A stretch of DNA of 64,000 nt from contig WBMW01005307.1 in NCBI GenBank assembly GCA_013396635.1, positions 67,120 to 131,119 of the forward strand, in the 5' to 3' direction. Of this stretch, positions 12,485 through 25,200 are shown piece after piece. Within the stretch, counting starts at the first letter, position 1; each line of letters opens with the position of its first letter. The position numbers were made by a program, and so were the translations under genes. The notes under the pieces are model-generated. The model did not search any database, was not told the DNA's origin, and saw nothing but the letters and a program-made list of their open reading frames with translations. This DNA is from Penelope pileata. Taxonomy: Eukaryota > Chordata > Aves > Galliformes > Cracidae.

Positions 12485-12738
12485 GTAGAAGCACGCTAAG
12501 ACACAGCGAGGCGGCAGAGCCCAAGGAGAGCAGTGACCGCAACAGCATGCGTGGGGCCAACCTGGGAAGCCACCACTGGGTCCCCACAGCCCTTCACCCT
12601 CCACCTGAGCGAGGACAGGCCCGTTGGCTGCAGAAGGGGATGAAGGAGGCTCCAACAGTGTTGGGAACTCGGCAGCTTCCCTGATGCTTGACATCAGATC
12701 TTCCTTTACTTGCCCTACGGAAACAGGGGGGTAGACAG

Positions 12739-12744
12739 TTTATT
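12739..12744 (-). terminator. Poly(A) signal AATAAA, likely end of the SPINK5-like transcript
   Basis: AATAAA on the minus strand about 510 bases past the proposed stop, the first such hexamer found downstream. A second one at 12479-12484 (minus) is an alternative. Confidence 0.45.
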
Positions 12745-13249
12745 ACTATAATTCCAAAAGGCGAAGGGCCTAGAAGAACTTTAAGGAAAGCTCAAAGCTG
12801 GGATACTCCCATGCTCTATAAGGGCTTTGGGCCACCCCCACCTCCTTGTGATAGGGAACAACAGTACTTTGCTCTGCCAGCATCCTCTCCTCTCTGCAGG
12901 GACATCTGAGGGAAAAGGAATGGGCAGAGCCCATCCCTGTGGGGACTGGAAAGTCCTCATTAAGTTTGCACATTCCAATGTGTTCAGCCTCTTTGGCAGG
13001 AACTTCCCTTCACCCCACCGCTTCTGCAAAGGACCCACACCCGTCCTTGAGCTGTGGCAACGGGAAGGCTGTGTTGCAGAGCCCTTTGTCCCAGACATAC
13101 CCTGCAGCCCGCCCAGCCAAGTTTTGACACCCAAACCCTTGTGAAATGCTGTCCCTAGAGGACAAGCTGGCCAAGAGGGAGTGAAGCACTGCACCGCTGT
13201 ACCTTTGGTCACAGCTGATCCCTAGTATTGGCAGGCAGTCTGAACTCCA

Positions 13250-13255
13250 TTATTT
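13250..13255 (-). CDS. SPINK5-like terminal exon: one Lys codon and stop
   Basis: A strong acceptor (CTCTTTCTTTCCAG) is followed at once by AAA TAA, in phase with exon 10. The remainder of the exon would be 3' UTR down to the poly(A) signal at 12739. It is inferred from the acceptor, the phase and the AATAAA; other terminal exons are possible. Confidence 0.4.
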   Translation of the reverse strand, partial: K

Positions 13256-16200
13256 CTGGAAAGAAAGAGCAAAATGTAAGTCCATCTGCAAGCACAACCA
13301 CCATTGTTACACTGGCAGAGCATTAGGACCTGTGTGACAGCTCTTTTTGCTAGTTCAGCAGCCACAGGAATCAGCTGGGACAGAGTGCGGCACTGGGACA
13401 GGCAGGCTGGGTCACTGCCAGCCTCAGAAACAAGATGAATTTCAGCCTGAAGCTAGGTGCTTTCCAAATACATTATCTAGCTAGGAAAGGTCCTGCTTTT
13501 TTCTTTTCTCCTCCTTCAGCCTTCTTAAAAAAGGCATGACAAAAAGAACATTGTAAGAAAATGGACTTTCTCATTGAAAATCTGGGAGTTGTCTGCTTGT
13601 TCTTTAGAAGACAGACTAAAAAGGAGAAATTGGATATCCTTTTTTTTGCCTGACCTGTTAACTAACACACCTGTTAACTAACAGACAGGCTGGTATCTAT
13701 CACATGGGAAATCTGTGAAAGAGCATTTAAGCAAGCTTAGAAGGGAAACATTCTGGAAAGACCACAGTTAACACACCTATATGTCACAGCATGGCAGGAC
13801 ACAGTGCCCAGCTAGCTTGTTAAAAAAAAACCTAAACCTTGAACTCAGCTGCATTCATCTGCAGTAAAGCAGAACGGGATCAAAGGAGTTTGGTTATGGC
13901 ACAGACCTCATATGGGAGGTAGGAGCCTGTCTGCCAGCCAGCCCCAGGGCTATCTCCACAGGAAGATTTTCCACCACATCAGTGCACACTGTCCAGATGC
14001 ACCCTTTAACGTCAGATCTCTCAAACCACTCTGCTCCTTTCCCTTCTTACAACCATCTCTCCCTGATGGCAGCCTGGCCACCATCAGGGAGAGATGCCAG
14101 AGAATCCTGAAAATCCAGTAGGAGTTTTGCTAGAAGGAATGGTTGCAGGCACCGAGCTGGGAAAAGATGAGGCAGCTTGGACACACATTTTGTCGGGCAA
14201 TACAGCATTACCGTGGCTAATTTCAAAATACAACTCAAGGACATACTACATTTTTGGGTAGCAATTTCTTATCTTTTTCTGAGTTTCAAGTCTTTGGTTC
14301 TTTGCATTTTCATTCTGCACATTGCAACTGTCTAAAACCATTTCTGATGCCAGAGGCACTGCTGGAGCTGATCTCCAAATAGTGAGTGCCTGGGTCTTCA
14401 GTAGGAGGAAGGATACATTAAGCTGCATGTTAGCATGAATTTCAGAGGCAGAAAATAACATTGATCAGTACACTGTTCATAAGCTTCCAACTGAGAAAAA
14501 AGGGAAGCCTTCGATGAACACGTGAGGTTTGCTAAGGAAATGGGCTTCCATAAATTTTCAATCTGATTCTTCAAGTGACACAATATACATAAAGAAAAAA
14601 ATAATAAGTCATTGTTTGGAGGGATGTTCTGGTGTTTTTTTTTTTTTCTCCCCAGTGGAAAAAGGTTATCACTTGCCTTTTAATTGCTTCCAGCTCTCCT
14701 TGGAATAGCTACAAATTGTCTGACTTCTAGTGTAAGGTATATTCCTCTAATTGCAAAGACTTGAGATCTGCAACAGCTTGGTGAAACACAAAATGGTGAG
14801 GAATCCCAACCCAGGCACAATTCTGAGGGAATCCTCTCTGATTTTCAGTTGCCATGGTACAACCAATCTTGTCTGTTTCCAGCAGTGTGAGCGTAGCCAC
14901 TGATGGGTTTATGTAGTGCCTCCACTCCCAGCATACAGGAACCAACTGTGGCTTCACCACACTGAAGGGCAAGACACAAAGACCTCCAGCATGATCACAG
15001 ATAAAACTGTTTTCCCCTGCACTATTTCTTCAGCTTTAAGCAGCATTGAGAGAAGTCTGGTGCTTCACTGAAGAGAGAAAGAGGAGCAAGAATGCCTCAT
15101 TTCTAATGTTTTGGGGACCTGTGAGCATCCTGGCACTGAGCAGAGGAGAGTAAAAGCTCTATGATGGCTTTTTTGCACCAAAGCTTTTCATGCCAAGGCG
15201 AATGGGCAATACTGTTTTGCCTACAGACACTGCCAGCAAATTCATATTCAGAAGCCAAAGCTCTCATTGAAAAACTTACACAGCTTCTCAGTTTGGCTGA
15301 TACGATATTTTGATTCATTCCAGGTTTGGAATGAGAGTAAATGTCAGTGGTTCCCCAGGGATGAACATTCAGTTTCCCAACAGTTCATGTCAACACTGAG
15401 GTCAGCCCCGTACACCCGAGACACACAAACTGGGAGACCCTGGCTGCAAACCAAAGCTCTGAAGGCTGCTGAGCTGCCACTGGTGGGAAGACAAAGCACC
15501 ACTGACAAATCTTTGACTCATCTCCTATGGGGGAATCACACAAGATTAAAGACCTTTCCCAAAAGAATGCCACTTAGTGAATGATTTTTCCTTCCCAACC
15601 AGCTCCCTGAATATCATTTGGGAAATGAGGCTTCTATGGTTTATGCAATTTATCTTTTTTGGCCTCACCAAAGTCCCAAGAGAAAAGTCACGTGATTTCC
15701 CAGACATGTCACTCTCCTACCATACAGCCTAGATAAAAACACGGAGATTGTGCCTCCATATGTTAAATCCAAGTCTGAAAGTATATTTACACATCCGGAC
15801 AATGAGCACCCTGCTCCCAGTGCTCTAATGATCCCACCACAGACATGGGATCCAGGCTGGGTCTGCAGCACACACCCAGAATGGGAAATGAGATGCCACA
15901 GCACTTTGGGTGGCCATTTTCTCCAGCTTTTAGCAACTAGTGACTCCAGAAATGAGAAAAAAAAAAAAAANCTGCTTCCCATCTGACACTAACTACCGAA
16001 GCTTACTGCACTACATGACAGAAGAGCACCCACAAAGCACGGCTTTAATGAAGCCTTAAGTTTGGCTATCCTGTTAGTTCAATTAACCTGCTAGTTAACC
16101 TGCCTGCAGGGGCAAGGTGTGGACAGGCAGTGATCAACAGCCACAGCTTCTCATTTTTCACTCTCCATCTCCATGCTGTTTGGGGAAAGGATAACCTTTC

Positions 16201-19200
16201 CATCACAGCCTAAATCAGGGCCCCACAGACTCACACAGTGCCAACAGTGAGTTTCACAAGGGAAAAGACTTCCCCCAGCCCAGCAGTGACACGCTGCTTA
16301 CCACTTCAGGGACAGACTTTCGGCATTCACCTCGATAGTTTACCGTGATGTAGACTGATGCTTTCCTGCAAAGGGAGGACAAGACATTGCTTATTATTCA
16401 CTTGCAATGCCCCAGCTCTCTGCCATCATCATGATGGTCCTCTGTGGGCTCCTTAAAGCTTTGATGCTACTTCCAATTTGACGGCATTTATTATTCCCCA
16501 AACAATCTTATGATTGGGCAGAAAGGGAATAGGGGACTCTGGAAAGTTGTGTATCTTAATTAGCTGTCATCAGATTAATCTCAGACATTTTGATCTATGT
16601 TTGCTTAACAGCAAGGCACCAAGGACACACTTGATAGTGAGTCATGATATATCAAAACAAACACTGTGCTGCAAAAGTCACTCGGGAATGGTGGATGGCC
16701 CTGTATTACTGAAATCTCTCCGCCTACTCACATGGCAGCTGAACACAAGTCACATTCATTTTTGTATGTTTTCCCATCAGTGCCACAGACGGGTTGAGAG
16801 GATTTGCTGCAGAAAATCCTTCCACCCTTTACCCCGTGCAGAATTCGATCACAGTCCAGCTGAAGAGAGAAAGAAATCACATTTGATGCTAGTTCTCTTG
16901 CAAGAGCCTCCTATACGCAATTTAACAGCGCTTACAAACCAGGCATTGCCCTGGGCTCTGCCCTGCAGCACATCCATCACACCTTCAGCAAAGCCAGGTC
17001 TGCAAAGAGGTAATGCCTCCTGTTGGGCCAGCCAGCCAGGATCTGGGGGCAAAGCCCCTCTGGCCCCACTGCCAGGCACAGACCTAGACCCATCTGATCC
17101 ACCTTTACACTTCGGTCCAGGGCACATTTACTTCTCTCTGCAGATCCATGAGAATACATAAACTTCTGCTACCTGTCCCTACTCCTTTATCAAGGCTTTC
17201 ATGCCTGTTTCATCTACAAGACAGCACACACTCGGCAAAAATGGAGGAAAAACCTTGACAATCGAGTCCAGTCGCCCGAGGGCAGTGCAACGTGCAGCAT
17301 GACTTGACACCCACGGAATGAAGATATGCATGCATGCATGAACACCTATGACTAATTAAGTGTGCCCTCTTGTTTCTTTCTTCTCAAGCATGACAGCACG
17401 AGCATCTAGACATAGATTTTCCCAAGAAGCAAACACGGCACAGCTAGAAGAAACCCAGAGCAGGAGGAGCGAGACCTCTCATGATGAGGTTGCCATCTGC
17501 AAGCACGCTGGCACAGGTGCTTGCAGAGTCATAGCAAGTTTCAAACAGCAGAGGTCAGAGATCCTGCAGCCTGCTCCTTGTCTTCCTCAGCCTCACTGCC
17601 CACCTCTGCAGCAGAGGCTGAAAAAACGACCGAGAGAAAGGAGAGACTTCTGTGTTCCCATTCCTTTCTCACAGAATCACAGGGGTTGTTCTCCAGGTCC
17701 TATAAAATGTGTTGCAATGACTGTAAATGGCGCAATTGTAGAAGAGCTGAGCCAGGATGCCTCGCCTCCTGTCCCACCTGGAGCAACACCATTCGGCACA
17801 AAGCAATGCTTTGTTGCCTTGCTGGGGTCAAAAGCACCATGGAGTGGGAAGCACCAAATCATCATAGCTCTTCTAGCTGGGCAACACAGGGGTTCAGTGA
17901 CACCCTCTGGTTAAACGTCACTTACTAATTTGATTAATGTGCTGCTTCCTCCCTCATCTGGATAATTAACAATGACGTGAAGACAGGCAGTGCTGACCTT
18001 TGCAATTCCCTGCCAGATGCCTTCCCACACACCAGACACCGCTGCTCACGGTGCGACCTGTGTGTGTGCAGCCAGCGCCGTGCCTGCAGTCCCCAGTCCC
18101 AGCGGTGAGTGCTGCCTCTCCCTCTGCTCTGGGGATCTGCATCTCCCTGGGACAAAGCCCGTGGGTGGCCCCTGGAGAGTGGAGAGGGGCAGGTTTGCTC
18201 TCTGAATCACCTCTCCTCCGTCAGGCTGATTAGCATCCACTCCTTCTCCAGAGCTACCAGGAAATACCACTAAGCCCTGAAGCAGATTGGCGTTATTATG
18301 CCTAATGCTTCCTCTGGAATGCATTAAAAGTGCCATACCTGAACCACCTCCCAGGTTTTTCTATTTTAATATCCTTTTTCTAAGAGCAGTCAGTGACAGA
18401 GACTTCACAGAGAGTTGAGGCAGTCTGTAGTCAGGTCCCTCCAGCCTCTAGAAAGGCATTTCCTATGCCTTCCAAAATGTTATTTAAATTGCAGTATGGA
18501 CTATAAGTGGCAGGTCATTTTTTTTAAATCATCATAGCTCTTGGCAACACCCTGCGACAGCAAGATCCACAGGTTAGTCATCCTTTTTTTAGTAACTTGT
18601 TTTCTCTTGTTAGTTTCATAATTTCTACTTTAGCTTCATTGAAACAAATGGTTTTTTTTTTTTTTGTTTTTTTTGTTTTTTTTTTGTGGAGATGGGGAGA
18701 GCATACACCCCCTTCTCCCTCCCATATTATTCCATACACAGTCATTATCTATTGCTCCGTATGTCCTCCTCCAATATTCGCTCTCCCTCGTCAAGCTTGT
18801 CCTGCTCAGCCCCAGTGCCCTGCTCTGGCCATAGTCTTCAACTCAACATCTCAGCATTCAGGAGGGGACACCACCATCACCCCCTAGAGCTCCACGATGC
18901 TCTCTCCTACCTGATATACTTCTATAATGAGCCAAATCCAGCAGCAACACTGGCTGCAGAGACTCCCATGTGGGCACACCCAGCCTCACACTTTGGTGCC
19001 AGGGGATACAGGGGACAGCATCAGCATACAGACCCCACCACCCATTCAGACCCTTCCAAGGACACAGGTCCCAATGTGAGGCTTTAGGCTGACAGCAGGA
19101 ACAGGAGCAGCTGCTGGGGAAGGCTGTGCCCGACCTGTGGGAGCTGGGCGTACCGGCTGGTAGGAGCTGGTGTCTCCGCTCTGTCCTTGGCGGCCAGGTC

Positions 19201-22200
19201 CTGGGCTGCAGTCCTGAGCTGAGTTTCCTTGTGGGCTGGCAGGGAGAGAAAGCACAGAGGCAGCTCATGGCACGACCCTCGCTCTGTGCAGACCCACCCT
19301 CTCCATGGGTCCCCACAGCACCTGGAGCTGCTTGTGCCAAGACACGTGAGGTCAAGCAGCCCCCAGCCATGGACCAGCAGGGACAAAGCTTGCCTGCATT
19401 CTGCCCAGAGACATCACCACCTTGGGACAGAAGTAAGCTGCATTAAGGTGCATTGCCATTATTCTGCACCTTTTTTCCAACAGGGAACTTGGCTTGTCAT
19501 GGGATGGAGGCATTCCCTGCAACAAGACCTCCGAGTCCCCTGGGGGTGCTCTCAGCAGATCCTCATTACAGAGATTATCCCAGCACACCCAGGGCACCAG
19601 GTTTGTACAGCCATTGCTGCTGCAGAGAGCTCTGCACCGTTTGCCTGCTGGCACTGCTGGCTGGGGGCAGGGGAAAGGTCTGCAGCAGCCAAAAGGAAGT
19701 TCAATCTCAGAGCTCCTCAAAGGCTTTAAAAACACAGCAATGAGCCCTGCTGTGGTCTGGCAGCCTTAAGAACCAGGGGGGTTGCTCAGTGCCCAGAGAG
19801 CATGTGGTGTGCCAGGCACTGCCTCAAGCCAGCAGGCAGGGATGCGTGGGGCTGGACAGCAGACATGTGCCTGCCAGGAGACAGGCTCCGATGAGCAAAG
19901 TGTCTCAGGAGGGATTTTGAGCACAGAAATCACCAGAGCTTTGCATACAAGAGAGGCAAAAACGCTTTTGAGAAGGAGGGAGGGTTGCACAGAAACGTGC
20001 CCTGTTCTATGTGCATCTTCTCTGTACCAAGACCCCAGGGCTTGTTGTGGGGGCAGGCTGCGGCCTCAGGTGCTCTGCACTCACCCTCTGTTCGTGGAGA
20101 AGGGCTGTCTCTGATTCACACCCTGCTGCGCCCCTGGGCCCCTGCAGTTCTTCTGCAAAAGAGGCAGGATGGCATTTGACAACAAAGCAGTGAAGTTAAA
20201 GCAGCTCCTGCCCTTCCCTCTCCTCCTCCCAGACCCAAGGATCTACGGGGCTTTTCCTGGAGAAGCAGCCTGATGGACTCCCATGCAGGAGTCCAAGTCT
20301 GCCGGCTGTGTACGCTCACACACAAGTCCATCCCAGGAAGGAGCAGGGCTCACAATGCACCCTGCCTCTCCCCCATCACTGTCAGGCTCCAGCATCCCAA
20401 GCACCAGGACCACAAGCAGTCCTTGGCCATCAGGGGCCCAGACTCACCGACCCCTTTCCTTAGCTCTGAGCTCATTTCACCTGGTTTGCACACTCTGCAG
20501 CGGACAGTTTGTTGCGCTGGGCAGTTCCACCAGACTGGCCTCCTCTTTGGGCTTCTTTTTTGCTGGAAAAGGGGAAGAGGAGAAAGAAGGGAGCACTATG
20601 GTGGTGGAAATGCTGCCAGGACCTGGGGCTGCCCTGCAAGCTAGCATCATGCCATTAGGCACCAGCCCCCCATCCACCGACCCTCTCCCTGGTGGCCCTG
20701 CTCCTAATTCCCCCCCCTAAGTCTTCTCCCTTCTCCTCACCATTCCCACTGTACGCTACATCCCGGGTCCAGGTGGCTGCTTTCATATCAAGGCTGCTTC
20801 TGCTTATGCTCTATGGGAGTAGGGAGAGAGCATCTGGAAGGCAAAGTACATGCGTGGGAAACTCCTCGGGGGCCGCCTGTGGCCGACAGCCCCTGGGCAA
20901 GGGGCTGCTCTCTATAAGCCCTGCTTCTCCTCTACTCCCTGCAGCTTCCCACCTGCCCCTGGGCCCTTCTCACCAGGAGGAGCCATAGCCACAGCCCCAC
21001 TGCAGGAGCAGCTCTTGGAGAGCCACTGGGATCCAGGACTCTCCCGGGCATCACCCAGGTGCAGCTGCACAGGCAGAAGCTGCAGTTTCACAGCGTGAGG
21101 TTTCCCTTTGCTGTTGCTGGGAGCTATACTCACAACTTCTCAGCACACATGAGGCACTTGTTGGTGTGCTGCTTGCCAGAGGAGTCCCGGACAGGGTTGT
21201 TCTCCCGCGTGCAGGACAGCCGCCCGCCAGCCTCGAACTGGGAGCGGTACTCGCTGCAGTCATCCTGCGGGAGGAGGCAGCAGTGAGGACACCTGTGCTC
21301 ACTGCATGGTTTTTAGAAACTCTGCATTTCCCGACAGGAACACACCAAGCCATCACAACGCATCACAGCAGAGCCAGGTGCAAGCAAGAGGAGGGTGTGC
21401 AGCGCAGCCACTTTGGTATAAACAGAGTGAGTCAGAGAAGCGCTGGCTGCTTCTGCCTGCACAGCACGTGTTGGGAGTTCTCTGCCATGGTCTGACTAAT
21501 GATTACGCTCCCCATCGGGCTATCCGAAGCATGCCAGTGATGTGGCCGATAAGGTAATGAAGTCCCTCCCACTTCTCCCACCATCCTTAATACACAGTTA
21601 CAGCCCTTTCCCACATCATAGCTCAGAAAATTTTGTGTGCAAAGCAAATAGTACCCCCACAATCAACGCTTTGAGATCAGGAGGTGACATCTAAAGCAGA
21701 AAAGCACAGTGCAAACATACATGAAGTCCCCGAGCAGTGGAAGATGTTTGGAGAGAGGGTGATGAATTTGTTCCCTGCTCAAAGCCACTGCATAGAAACC
21801 ATGTTAATTTGCCCCTGTTTTGTAACCTGGATGTAAACATGCAGTTGCTCTCATTTCAACTACTCAAGACCCTATAGCAGCCATTTCCAAATAGCAGATA
21901 AAAGAGATGCACAACCAGATCCTGCTTAACCATTACTCCTTACAAATAGCCTTTAACATTTGCTATTTTCTGCCTGCTTAGTACATGAGAGGTTCTGGCT
22001 AGCTTGCATTCATGTCCTTATCAGGTCAATGGCCTCCTCCTTTGCTTTGCTCAGAAGTGTCCTGCGCCTCATCCTTCATGCCTGGGGAGGGTTTCCCCAG
22101 CAGCCCAGCCCAGCCCCACTGCTGGGCTACCACCAGCAGCCACCAAGCAGAATGTTCCGAGCACGCAGACCCACATCTTCCCAGCACCAGGCTGGCCGTG

Positions 22201-25200
22201 GGGAGCAGAGGCACGGTCTGACAGCAGAAGAGCTGAGCCCCAGCTGAATGCTGGTCCTGCTGCTGCCTTCGAGACAGCGCTGCTTCTCCTCAACACTGTT
22301 TCTTGACCCCTCTCCCTTCAAACCAGTGCTTCTGGAGCTTTGTTCGCAGCCCGACCTCTGCTGCAAAAACCTTGCTGAGACGTGTGTTTGCCTTTTTCAT
22401 GGGTCTGTCGCACCCGTGACCCACTAATAAATGCAGAGCTTTCTTATCCTTTGTCATTTCTAATTGATGAGCAGGAATTCTCGTTAATCACTGCCTGTGT
22501 GATCTTGCACTCTCTGTTATTACATTTTATCTTGTTTCTATTACTCCAGGCCTCAGTGCTATCCAATTAGTCCTGAGTGATCTGCTGATCCTCCCTCCCA
22601 GCTCTGCCATCAGCAAGTTTCACTAACGCTTCCATTTTTTTTTTATGCCAATGTCATTAGGAAAAGCACTAAAACAGGATTATCCCCAAGACTGAGGCTT
22701 AAGGGGACCGCACCAGTTCCTGGCATGGCAGAAATGGTAAGCATTGCTAAGTGCCTTTTTTTTTTTCCCCTTACTGAATTGCTTTCACCAGGAAAGTGTC
22801 AGCACACAGGGGCACAGCGGCTGCATCGTGAGACTGAAGTTTCCAATTGGGGAAAACTAGAAACTGAGCCACCCTAGTGACACCAAAGGGCTGAACTCTC
22901 CTCCCACAACATAATGATCTTTTGAGCATCTCAGAGCTCGGATTTAAAGCTTTTCATCCAGATTTTCTTCTCAACCTAATTAGTACCCTCAGCAGCGCTG
23001 CCTTCTCCACCCTTGTGCCAGATGTCAGGACAGTGCGGCACGCTCAGATTCTTATTCTGATGAGTTTTGTCCACATGTCACTGCAGGTCAGTGGGATAGA
23101 CCACAACATTCAGATACAAACCCTTCACTCAGGGCATTAAAGAGCATCAACAAGAAACAGGCAGGGAAAGCAAAGCAGATCTCCAAGTGAAATTGGCAGA
23201 GACAAAGCAACGGAGTATGGTAACATCACTTCTTTATATTAGGCAAAAATCCTATAGACTTGTATATTGACCTGATACTTTAATCTCACCTTTTCTTTCC
23301 CTCTGGCTGAAGTTGTCTTCTGCTCATTCTCCCTTTTGCTGAAAGAGAAGCAGGACAGAAAGTGAAGAGAACATCGCTTCAGGGAGCCAGAGGCTTCCGT
23401 GCCTCCAGCTGCACGAGGGCAGTCCGGAAACAGTGGTGCTCTACTCACAACTTCTCCGCACACATGATGCACTTATTGCTGTGCTGCTTCCCCGAGGAAT
23501 CCCGGACAGGATCATTCTCTCTTGTGCAGGAAAGTTTCCCGTTCTTGAACAGATCCCGGAACTCTCTGCATTCATCCTGCGGAAGCGCCAGAAATGAGGT
23601 TTCATGCAGACACGCTGACCAAGATGCATCTCCTGCAGATCCACAGAGCATCAGCCTCCCAATCAATTACATTTCAAACAGTTTTGTTTCCTTGAGGCAC
23701 AACTCAGTGGCAAACCATAAATTGTTTGCCTGATGTGTTATTTCTTTTACACAACATAAAACAAATAAATCTGTATTCTTCAATGAGCACATTTATCTTC
23801 TGATCCAAGCTGGTCTTATTCGTATTTTTAATAGAGAAGACAAGCAAGAGCCTGCCAGAAGAACTAAGATTTTACTCTCAGTATAAAAGCAACAATTTCT
23901 TAGTTAATTTTGAATGAAGACGACAGTTTCCCAAATTGCTAATGAGTGAGCACACTACCAAGGAACCATAAAAAGCAGCGGACAGTAAAGGGGTGAGGCT
24001 GCACACACCAAAAAAGTAATGTCATACTTCACACTTCCAGGTATGCAGGAATAAGAGGGGGCATTTTTACCTCCCACATAACATGACATTATGAGTTAAT
24101 GCCACAGGATTTTTGTAATGAAACTGCTTAAGCATTTCAGCCTGGACTCCACTTTCTTGTGAGCAGCTTTCCTATGCCCTTCAGGACACACGGAAAGGCC
24201 TGCAGTGCTCATGCTATATGTGAGCCTTTAGGGTCCTTTACGCAGCACTTTTAGGGTTATCTGCCATGTGATTTGTAGCACTTTTTTCCCCATGGTGTGT
24301 GGAGGAGATGGCTTGATAGCTTATCCCAGCTCTGCAGATAGGGAAGTCAAGTCCAGAAAATTACTTGCCAAAAGCCACACTGAATCTGCAGCTGGAGAAT
24401 GAAACCCAGGGTAGGTCTCTGCCTGACACCATGGAACAGTCCTGCCTTTAGGACCACACACTGGCAAGTCAGATGTTTAAAAAAAGATTTCCCATAGAAC
24501 AGCTACGCTTTATAAATCATTTAAATTGCCTGGACACACCAGAGCTAGAAAGCTATCCTGCTTAACCAGGAGGTGTAAAAAAATAAATCACTGCACCCAG
24601 CACTATCTGATGGAAACCAGCTCACTTCTATACAGGATGAAAACCCAAGACTGGAAAAGACAAGTCCCTCTACATAAAGGCACGCTGTCTAGAAAAACAG
24701 CTGTGGGTGAAAGAAACCAGCCATCTGCATCGGCAAGATAAACAAGGCACAATTAGAGGCAGCCAGTCCCACGCCCTGCCCTGGTCAGGGCTCACATGCA
24801 CCAGCACTAATTATTTGCCAGATGCCAATGGCGTGCTTTATAAACAGGAGGCATCTTCTTAGCCTACACTCTGGGCCAAACACAGACCACAGGTGCTGTG
24901 TCAGTAATTGCTGATAGGGACTGGATGGACAGAGTTTGGGTTTGTTTTATGCTGGCAGACTGCACAACACCTGCTGCTGCTCCGGCCCTGGCCCTGCCCT
25001 GCCCTGAGCATCCCCACGTACACCGCCGAGCTGGTGCTCCCCACGCTGCAGGCAGGGAAGCACGTGGTGAGCAGGACTGAAAGCAGAGAGGCCATCACAC
25101 AGCATCACCCTGCTGCTGGCATGCCAGGAGCTGGCTGCAGCAGTGATGCTTCACCTCACCTCTCCAGGGCTCACGTTCCTGTCTCTTTCTCCACCACTCC

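Noticed and set aside
16514..17161. 215-codon plus-strand frame
   Set aside because: It begins at TTG and runs antisense across the genuine Kazal exon 16732-16859; the minus-strand exon explains the openness.
20477..20677. Minus frame ending QTR and stop, read as a possible end of the SPINK5-like protein
   Set aside because: It is in a different frame from the one demanded by the TT|C junction with exon 7; the in-phase frame ends cleanly at a donor.
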